Of a DNA stretch of 9,261 nucleotides, positions 1 to 4,295 are shown in pieces (position 1 is the stretch's first letter; every line of letters begins with the position of its first letter). The position numbers and the translations under genes are program-made. The notes beneath the pieces are model-generated. The model was not told where the DNA came from and searched no databases. It was given only the letters and a program-made list of their open reading frames with translations. The stretch is from CAZJYI01 sp964550025 (GTDB taxonomy: Bacteria > Verrucomicrobiota > Kiritimatiellia > UBA8416 > CAYOBW01), in NCBI GenBank assembly GCA_964550025.1, contig CAZJYI010000281.1, forward strand, positions 1 through 9,261, given 5' to 3'.

Positions 1-147
1 CCCGAACCCTCCACGGTCGGCGCATCGACACCATGCCAACCGCCGCCAGGCTCAGGCTACACCACCAAAACACAAAAAGACCGCTCCACAGATCACAAAA
101 TCCGCGAAGCGGTTCCGTTCAACGTCCGCGTTGTGCAGAGGTTCTGA
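1..147 (+). CDS. possible 3' end of a cassette gene (partial, unidentified)
   Basis: Frame 1 is open from the left edge to a TGA at 145-147, giving a 48-residue tail rich in K, R, D and T that ends ...VRVVQRF. I recognise no family. The only argument for it is positional: integron cassette genes typically end inside or just before the attC site, and this frame stops inside the attC-like element at 117-228, in the matching orientation. Frames 2 and 3 are also open here, so the frame choice is weak. The start and most of the gene, if real, lie outside the window. Confidence 0.22.
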   Translation, partial: PEPSTVGASTPCQPPPGSGYTTKTQKDRSTDHKIREAVPFNVRVVQRF

Positions 148-228
148 GTGAGGCGAGGTTGTGTGTTTGGTGGCGGACACGGTTCATCGCCTCACTCAGG
201 TTCTTCTGCTCGAACGCGCCTGTTAGCT
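117..228 (+). repeat. attC-like integron recombination site (imperfect palindrome, 112 bp)
   Basis: Left simple site: GTTCAAC (117-123), 6 nt, GTTGTGC (130-136). Right simple site: AAC (213-215), 6 nt, GTTAGCT (222-228). The AAC and GTT triplets of the two ends pair with each other in register. Further in, GCAGA (135-139) pairs with TCTGC (205-209), and a perfect 13 bp stem (144-156 with 187-199) closes a 30 nt loop. The pairing register slips by one base at two points, like the extrahelical bases of attC hairpins. Known attC sites have outer RYYYAAC and GTTRRRY boxes, inner boxes and a length of about 57-141 bp, so this fits. The right core GTTAGCT deviates from GTTRRRY at one position. No integrase gene is in the window. 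A chance palindrome or another mobile-element end is possible. Confidence 0.55.
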
Positions 229-332
229 GTTCGCCGTTCGCCGCTATGAGTTTCTTTCCGCCGCCCGCAGTCTACTCGTTTCGCCACCTCGCAGGCGATC
301 CGCGTCACGACTCCTTCAGAGTCTTGGGCAGG

Positions 333-365
333 CCGTCCGCCTCAACGCCGCTGTTAGGCGGACGG
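333..365 (+). repeat. attC right-end-like core folded in a 13 bp hairpin
   Basis: The arms 333-342 and 356-365 (ten bases) plus AAC 344-346 and GTT 353-355 pair into a 13 bp stem with one bulged C (343) and a 6 nt loop. The sequence AAC-6 nt-GTTAGGC reproduces the right-hand simple site of an attC: GTTAGGC at 353-359 is the textbook core, and the AAC-6-GTT spacing equals that of the element at 117-228. No left-hand partner box (RYYYAAC) exists between 229 and 330. This is therefore at most a half-site or decayed attC, 131 bp after the preceding core. There is no T-run after the stem, which argues against a terminator. Confidence 0.38.
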
Positions 366-385
366 TCGGCACAAGACGACGAGGA

Positions 386-443
386 GCCGTCTGCGCAGAC
401 GGCCACGCCGTCACGAAGCCTCACGGCTTCGGCCGCCCGCGGC
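386..443. repeat. three consecutive short hairpins/palindromes
   Basis: An 18 bp perfect palindrome, GCCGTCTGCGCAGACGGC, lies at 386-403. It is followed by a 7 bp stem (CGAAGCC 414-420 with GGCTTCG 425-431, loop TCAC) and a 5 bp stem (GCCGC 432-436 with GCGGC 439-443). With the hairpin at 333-365 this makes four stem-loops in 110 bp. None has a downstream T-tract. The rest of this spacer, 444 to 668, shows no supportable gene, RNA or promoter; the best -10-like hexamer, TACAAT at 623-628, has no -35 partner at a normal distance. Confidence 0.5.
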
Positions 444-668
444 TTGCGCAGACGCCTCCGAGACTACACCATATGGGGAAGTACGCACAATGTGTGGCGC
501 TTCGGGGCTTTGGGGGGCATTATGGCGAGTGGTGTATTCGCCGTGCTCAACCGTCCCGGCGTGATGGCCCGCAGCCCGGCCGACCTGGTGCGTCGGGGGA
601 ATGGCGGATTGTGACGGCACCGTACAATCCCGATCCGCGGTGGCCGAGAGGATACCACTCTGTTTCTT

Positions 669-674
669 GGGGGA
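669..674 (+). promoter_or_regulatory. ribosome binding site of the sulfatase gene
   Basis: GGGGGA ends 9 nt before the ATG at 684. It is the only purine-rich Shine-Dalgarno-like run near the start and supports this ATG, whose product begins directly with a good signal peptide. Confidence 0.55.
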
Positions 675-683
675 AAAAGTGAG

Positions 684-2849
684 ATGATCAAGCGAAACGT
701 ACCTCTACTTGCCGTCCTTTTTGGGGCGTGTCTGGCGTGGGGTTCTGCTGTGTCCGCGGCAACCGCACGTCCCAACATCGTCCTCATCCTCGCCGATGAT
801 ATGGGATACTCGGACCTCGGGTGCTACGGCGGCGAGATCGAGACGCCGAACCTGGACCGGTTGGCCGGGGACGGTCTGCGGTTCATGGATTTCCACAATG
901 CCGCGCGCTGTTGCCCCACGCGCGCCAGCCTGCTGACCGGGCTCTATCCCCACGAAGCCGGGGTGGGGCACATGGTGTACCGGAACCAGGGCGAAGGCTA
1001 CCTGGGGCACCTGAACGATCGCTGTACCACCCTGGCCCAGGTTCTGGGCAAAGCCGGCTATCACACCATGATGGCAGGCAAGTGGCACGTGGGGCACCAG
1101 GACAAGAGCGTCCAGCCTGAACAGCGCGGCTTTCGACGTTTCTATGGCACCTACCTTCATGTGGACAGCTACTTCAAGGTCCTGCCGGGCTGCGACATCT
1201 GGCTCAACGGTGAGAAGCAGATTCCGGGTGACTGGAAGACCATCCCGAAGAACCCAACTGATTCCGACAAGGAGTTCTACACCACCGACGTCTACACGGA
1301 CTTCGCGCTCAGATTCCTGGACGAGTCCTACGCACAGGAGAAGCCCTTTTTCCTGTATCTCGCCTACAATGCCCCGCATTGGCCGCTCGAAGCGCCGGAG
1401 CGCATCATTGCGAAGTACCGCGAGCGCTACGACGGCGGCTGGGACCAGTTACGCAAGGAGAAGTTCGCGCGCATGAAGACCACGGGCATCGTGTCCGCGA
1501 ACGCGGCCCTGCCCCCGTCCGGCAACACGCCCTGGGTCGAGGTGTCCGAGGCCGACCGTCGCGAGCTGGCGTTCCGCCGTGCAATCTATGCCGCGCAGAT
1601 CGACAGCATGGACGAGAACATCGGCCGCGTCGTGGCGAGCCTGCGGAGGGCAGGACGGCTCGGGAACACGCTGATTCTCTTTCTGTCCGACAACGGTTGC
1701 TCGGCCGAGCAGGGCATGTTCGGCTACAACTTCGAGAAGAACCGCATCGCCACCTATGACCAGTGGCGCACGGCTTCCGGCCGCAGCGCGAGCCAGGGGC
1801 AGGCGTGGGCCAACGTCAGCAACGTGCCCTACCGCAAATACAAGAAGTACACCCACGAAGGCGGCTGCCGCACGCCGCTCATCGCGCATTGGCCTGCCGG
1901 CATCAAGGACGGCGGCACCCTGCGGCGCGACGCGGGGCACATCATCGATGTCATGGCCACGGTCTGCGAGCTGGCCGGGGCCGAACGCCCCTCCGGCACT
2001 CGCGGGTGCAGCCTCGTTCCCACGTTCGAAGGAAAGCCCGTATCGGGCCGCGACGCGATCTATTGGGAGCACGAGGGTCACCGGGCGATCCGGGTGGGCG
2101 ACTGGAAACTGGTGTCGACGCGTGTGGAGGGCGGTCCCGGTCCCTGGGAACTCTACAACCTTGCCGGGGACGCGACGGAAACCAGGGATCTCGTTTCGCA
2201 GTTCCCGGATCGCGTCGAGGACCTCGAGGAGCGGTGGACGGCCTGGGCTCGCGAGGCGAACGTGCTCCCGGACCAATTCGAGCGCCGCACAGCGCCGAAG
2301 AAGCGAGCGCCGAAGGTGCCCCGGGTGGAACTCACCGTTGACGGCAGGAAGCTGAGACTCGCCAACCGCGGGGTGAAGCGGCAGGGAGAAGCCTGGGTGT
2401 TCGACGGCCGGAGCTGGCTCGAGCTCGATCGGGCGCACGCTCCGCACGTGGCGGGCAAAAGGACCATTCGCGTTTCCGGCTCCTTCACCGCGCGTTCCGG
2501 AAACGGCGTCATCCTCGCCCACGGCGGCAACCGGCACGGTTTCGCGGTGTACCTCGAGGACGGGTGTCTCGTGTGGACCCAGGTGTCGGACTGGAAGCGG
2601 ACCCTGGTGAGCAGCGAAGCGCTTGCTGCCTGCAGGCACAGCTTTGAGGCCGTCCGTGACGCCAATGGCCGCCTGTCCCTGCAGGTCGACGGACGAGCGA
2701 TTGCCACAGCCGCGGGACCCGTGCTTGTGACCGAGCCGGGGGATTCGCTGCAGGTCGGTGCGGACACGGTCCAGCCCGTGGGGGAGTACGATGTGCCCAA
2801 TCCCTTCAAAGGGACCCTCCACAAGATCGAGGTCCGGTGTGGAACTTGA
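684..2849 (+). CDS. secreted formylglycine-dependent sulfatase with C-terminal LamG/ConA-like domain
   Basis: Hydrolyses a sulfate ester, most likely on a sulfated polysaccharide or glycan outside the cytoplasm. Residues 1-25 form a Sec signal peptide ending AVSA. The alkaline-phosphatase-fold sulfatase domain runs from about 29 to 530. ADDMG supplies metal ligands D38 and D39. C76 in CCPTR followed by ASLLTG is the residue converted to formylglycine. K133 and H135 (GKWHVG), H232 (APHW) and D336/N337 (SDNG) complete the active site, and HEGGCRTPLIAHWPAG (391-406) is the usual C-terminal half motif. The AWANVSNVPYRKYKK stretch resembles arylsulfatase A-type S1_4 enzymes. Residues about 548-719 are a beta-rich tail like a LamG/concanavalin-type domain (GHGF-like core, DSLQVGAD, NPFKGTLHKIEV), plausibly binding the polymer. 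At 721 residues it is longer than a lone sulfatase because of this tail. It needs a separate maturase (FGE or anSME), not seen here. Substrate unknown. Confidence 0.95.
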   Translation: MIKRNVPLLAVLFGACLAWGSAVSAATARPNIVLILADDMGYSDLGCYGGEIETPNLDRLAGDGLRFMDFHNAARCCPTRASLLTGLYPHEAGVGHMVYRNQGEGYLGHLNDRCTTLAQVLGKAGYHTMMAGKWHVGHQDKSVQPEQRGFRRFYGTYLHVDSYFKVLPGCDIWLNGEKQIPGDWKTIPKNPTDSDKEFYTTDVYTDFALRFLDESYAQEKPFFLYLAYNAPHWPLEAPERIIAKYRERYDGGWDQLRKEKFARMKTTGIVSANAALPPSGNTPWVEVSEADRRELAFRRAIYAAQIDSMDENIGRVVASLRRAGRLGNTLILFLSDNGCSAEQGMFGYNFEKNRIATYDQWRTASGRSASQGQAWANVSNVPYRKYKKYTHEGGCRTPLIAHWPAGIKDGGTLRRDAGHIIDVMATVCELAGAERPSGTRGCSLVPTFEGKPVSGRDAIYWEHEGHRAIRVGDWKLVSTRVEGGPGPWELYNLAGDATETRDLVSQFPDRVEDLEERWTAWAREANVLPDQFERRTAPKKRAPKVPRVELTVDGRKLRLANRGVKRQGEAWVFDGRSWLELDRAHAPHVAGKRTIRVSGSFTARSGNGVILAHGGNRHGFAVYLEDGCLVWTQVSDWKRTLVSSEALAACRHSFEAVRDANGRLSLQVDGRAIATAAGPVLVTEPGDSLQVGADTVQPVGEYDVPNPFKGTLHKIEVRCGT

Positions 2850-2899
2850 CCTTATGAACGGGGTTCCCGTAGTCTGGCCGTCGAACAGGGGTGCGAGGT

Positions 2900-3064
2900 A
2901 CGTGCGTCCCCGGTAGGATGGTGCTCCGCGCCGTCCCTGTGGCAGAGCGAGGAGGCAGCAAAGAGAGAATTGCGGTACGCCGTTCCATTCTCTCGCCACG
3001 CTTGCCGCCGCACTGCTTCCATGGACGGCGCGGAGCACCGTCCTACATTGCCGGGTACGCGCGT
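2900..3064. repeat. 165 bp near-palindromic element (MITE/REP-like)
   Basis: The core inverted repeats are 2913-2936 and 3023-3046, complementary at 23 of 24 positions. Outside them 2900-2912 and 3052-3064 also pair at 11 of 13 positions, with 5 unpaired bases on the right side. Inside, GAGAGAAT (2963-2970) and ATTCTCTC (2987-2994) pair around the same centre near 2979, and the stretches between (2941-2960 and 2995-3018) pair imperfectly. The whole segment would therefore fold into one long hairpin. It ends 11 bp before the Shine-Dalgarno of the next gene. It has no coding capacity of note and no transposase. It is most easily read as a non-autonomous palindromic repeat. Confidence 0.8.
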
Positions 3065-3075
3065 CCTCCTTTCTT

Positions 3076-3080
3076 AGGAG
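3076..3080 (+). promoter_or_regulatory. ribosome binding site of the SagB-like gene
   Basis: AGGAG ends 9 nt before the ATG at 3090. A competing ATG at 3083 is only 2 nt from it and in another frame, so 3090 is chosen. Confidence 0.7.
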
Positions 3081-3089
3081 TCATGACCG

Positions 3090-4010
3090 ATGAAAACCCG
3101 GCACTTGGCAACCGCGCTGTTTCTGGTTCTGCTCTGCGCCTGCGGCAGGACCGCGGAGCAGAAGGAAGAAGCGGCTCCGCCGCCCGCACGGAGCCTTGAT
3201 CAGCTCTCTTTCGAACAGCTTCGCACGTTCCTGAAGGGATACACGGCGGGCGACTGGCGTGGCGACAGCGACATGAAGCGGGGCAAGCCGGCGCCGCCCA
3301 TGCAGAAACCCTACCCGGCGGATGCCACGCTCATCGACCTGGTCGAGCCCGACGACATAACGTGCGGCGACGCGCCGCTTCGGAAAGTCATCAATCAGCG
3401 GCGAAGCAGAAGGGAGTACACGGACGGCTCCTTCACCAACGAGGAACTGAGTTTTCTGCTTTGGTGTACGCAGGGGATATCGGCCTACTCGAAGTACGAC
3501 AGTGGGGAGATTGCTTATCACTTGAGGACTGTTCCTTCCGGCGGCGCGAGACACCCGTTCGAGACATACCTCGTCATAAACCGGGTCGAGGGCATTTCGC
3601 CCGGCCTCTACCGTTTTCTTGCCGTAGAGCACAAGCTGATGCTGATTCGGGAGGCGGACGATGTTTCCGCTGCCGTCAGAAAGGCTTGCTATGGTCAGAA
3701 GCACATCGGGGATGCGGCTGTCGTGTTTGTCTGGGCGGCGATACCCTACAGGACGGAATGGAAGTACGGGTACATTTCCCATAGGATGATCGCCATGGAG
3801 GCCGGCCACATCTGCCAGAACCTCTACCTGGCCGCCGAGTCCATCGGCGCGGGCGTGTGTGCCAACCTGGGCTATCACCAGGACGCCGTAGACAAGCTCA
3901 TCGGCGTTGACGGCAAGGATGAGTTCGCGATCTACGTGGCGTCGACGGGGAAAATTGCGGCCGAGAAGCCGGAGCCGGGGGGAACCACGGACGACGCGGA
4001 GCGGGAGTGA
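3090..4010 (+). CDS. SagB-type nitroreductase-fold flavoprotein, predicted lipoprotein
   Basis: FMN-dependent oxidoreductase of the nitroreductase superfamily, closest by eye to the SagB/ThcOx-type dehydrogenases; the substrate is unknown. The N-terminus (residues 1-18) is a signal sequence ending LCAC, a usable lipobox with C18 as the lipidated residue. It is followed by a charged, proline-rich linker to about residue 95, so the enzyme is probably anchored outside the cytoplasmic membrane. The domain starts near 96: RRSRREY (104-110) is the phosphate-binding arginine/serine motif. TVPSGGARHPFETY (147-160) is the characteristic SagB motif. GLYRF (172-176) precedes a strand, HIGDAAVVFV (205-214) follows, and SIGAGVCANLGY (251-262) is the C-terminal FMN-proximal motif. 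The length of 306 residues is complete for a single-domain member. Export argues against a role as the azole-forming dehydrogenase of a thiazole/oxazole peptide cluster; no YcaO cyclodehydratase or precursor is nearby. Confidence 0.85.
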   Translation: MKTRHLATALFLVLLCACGRTAEQKEEAAPPPARSLDQLSFEQLRTFLKGYTAGDWRGDSDMKRGKPAPPMQKPYPADATLIDLVEPDDITCGDAPLRKVINQRRSRREYTDGSFTNEELSFLLWCTQGISAYSKYDSGEIAYHLRTVPSGGARHPFETYLVINRVEGISPGLYRFLAVEHKLMLIREADDVSAAVRKACYGQKHIGDAAVVFVWAAIPYRTEWKYGYISHRMIAMEAGHICQNLYLAAESIGAGVCANLGYHQDAVDKLIGVDGKDEFAIYVASTGKIAAEKPEPGGTTDDAERE

Positions 4011-4015
4011 GACCA

Positions 4016-4042
4016 CACGGATGGGGCGTTCCACGGATGGGG
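4016..4042 (+). repeat. tandem 11 bp direct repeat
   Basis: CACGGATGGGG occurs at 4016-4026 and again at 4032-4042, a 16 bp period, starting 6 nt after the SagB-like stop codon. Function unknown; possibly a slippage product. Confidence 0.6.
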
Positions 4043-4092
4043 AAGTGCTTTTGCCGGCGGTTTTGCTGGGGACACTGTCCGATGCTGCCTCA

Positions 4093-4185
4093 TGTAGCCC
4101 GCTTCTGCCGGAAGCGGGCAGATAGCGGTGCGGCGACTTACCGTCATGGGGAGCCCGCGCTTCCGCCCGCGGCGGACGGGCTACA
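4093..4185. repeat. REPIN-like element: two inverted hairpins
   Basis: The ends TGTAGCCCG (4093-4101) and CGGGCTACA (4177-4185) are perfect inverted repeats. Next to the left end GCCCGCTTC (4097-4105) pairs with GAAGCGGGC (4111-4119) over a 5 nt loop. Next to the right end GCCCG (4153-4157) pairs with CGGGC (4177-4181), and TCCGCC (4162-4167) with GGCGGA (4171-4176), with a 4 nt bulge on one side. Two REP-like hairpins starting with GTAG and facing each other across a short spacer are the REPIN layout known from genomes carrying RAYT (Y1 REP-associated) transposases. No such transposase is in the window. The element is intergenic and has no T-tract, so I do not call it a terminator. Confidence 0.7.
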
Positions 4186-4233
4186 GGTCCCCGCAACGAG
4201 AGCCAAGTAGCCACGGGCACCTGTCCTGCCGTA

Positions 4234-4248
4234 TCCGCCACGGGCGGA
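4234..4248. repeat. short hairpin sharing the core of the REPIN-like element
   Basis: TCCGCC (4234-4239), ACG, GGCGGA (4243-4248). The same TCCGCC-3 nt-GGCGGA core occurs at 4162-4176. A third GGCGGA follows at 4252-4257. It probably belongs to the same repeat family, as a degenerate single copy. Confidence 0.5.
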
Positions 4249-4282
4249 GAAGGCGGATGAGCGAGTGATCGAATGCCGGCAC

Positions 4283-4288
4283 AGAGGA
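4283..4288 (+). promoter_or_regulatory. ribosome binding site of the radical SAM gene
   Basis: AGAGGA ends 7 nt before the ATG at 4296. An in-frame TGA at 4266-4268 excludes any longer N-terminus, so this start is well supported. Confidence 0.65.
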
Positions 4289-4295
4289 CAGCCCA

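Noticed and set aside
33..614. Long + strand open frame of 193 codons
   Set aside because: It runs through the attC-like palindrome and all the hairpins, is dominated by R, P and S as expected for out-of-frame GC-rich DNA, has no ribosome binding site and no recognisable domain.
623..628. TACAAT as a -10 box for the sulfatase gene
   Set aside because: No -35-like hexamer at 15-19 bp; the nearest, TTGTGA, ends only 8 bp upstream.
473..682. 69-codon open frame ending just before the sulfatase start, possible leader peptide
   Set aside because: No Shine-Dalgarno, an atypical composition and no attenuator-like structure between it and the sulfatase ATG.
2858..2870. Hairpin ACGGG-GTT-CCCGT just after the sulfatase stop, possible terminator
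   Set aside because: Only 5 bp and followed by AGTCTGG rather than a T-tract.
1449..3038. 529-codon open frame on the minus strand
   Set aside because: Antisense to the well-supported sulfatase gene; low-complexity R/G/P/A-rich product with no motif, a typical shadow in GC-rich DNA.
3081..4241. 386-codon open frame on the minus strand
   Set aside because: Antisense shadow of the SagB-like gene, extending through the REPIN-like repeats.
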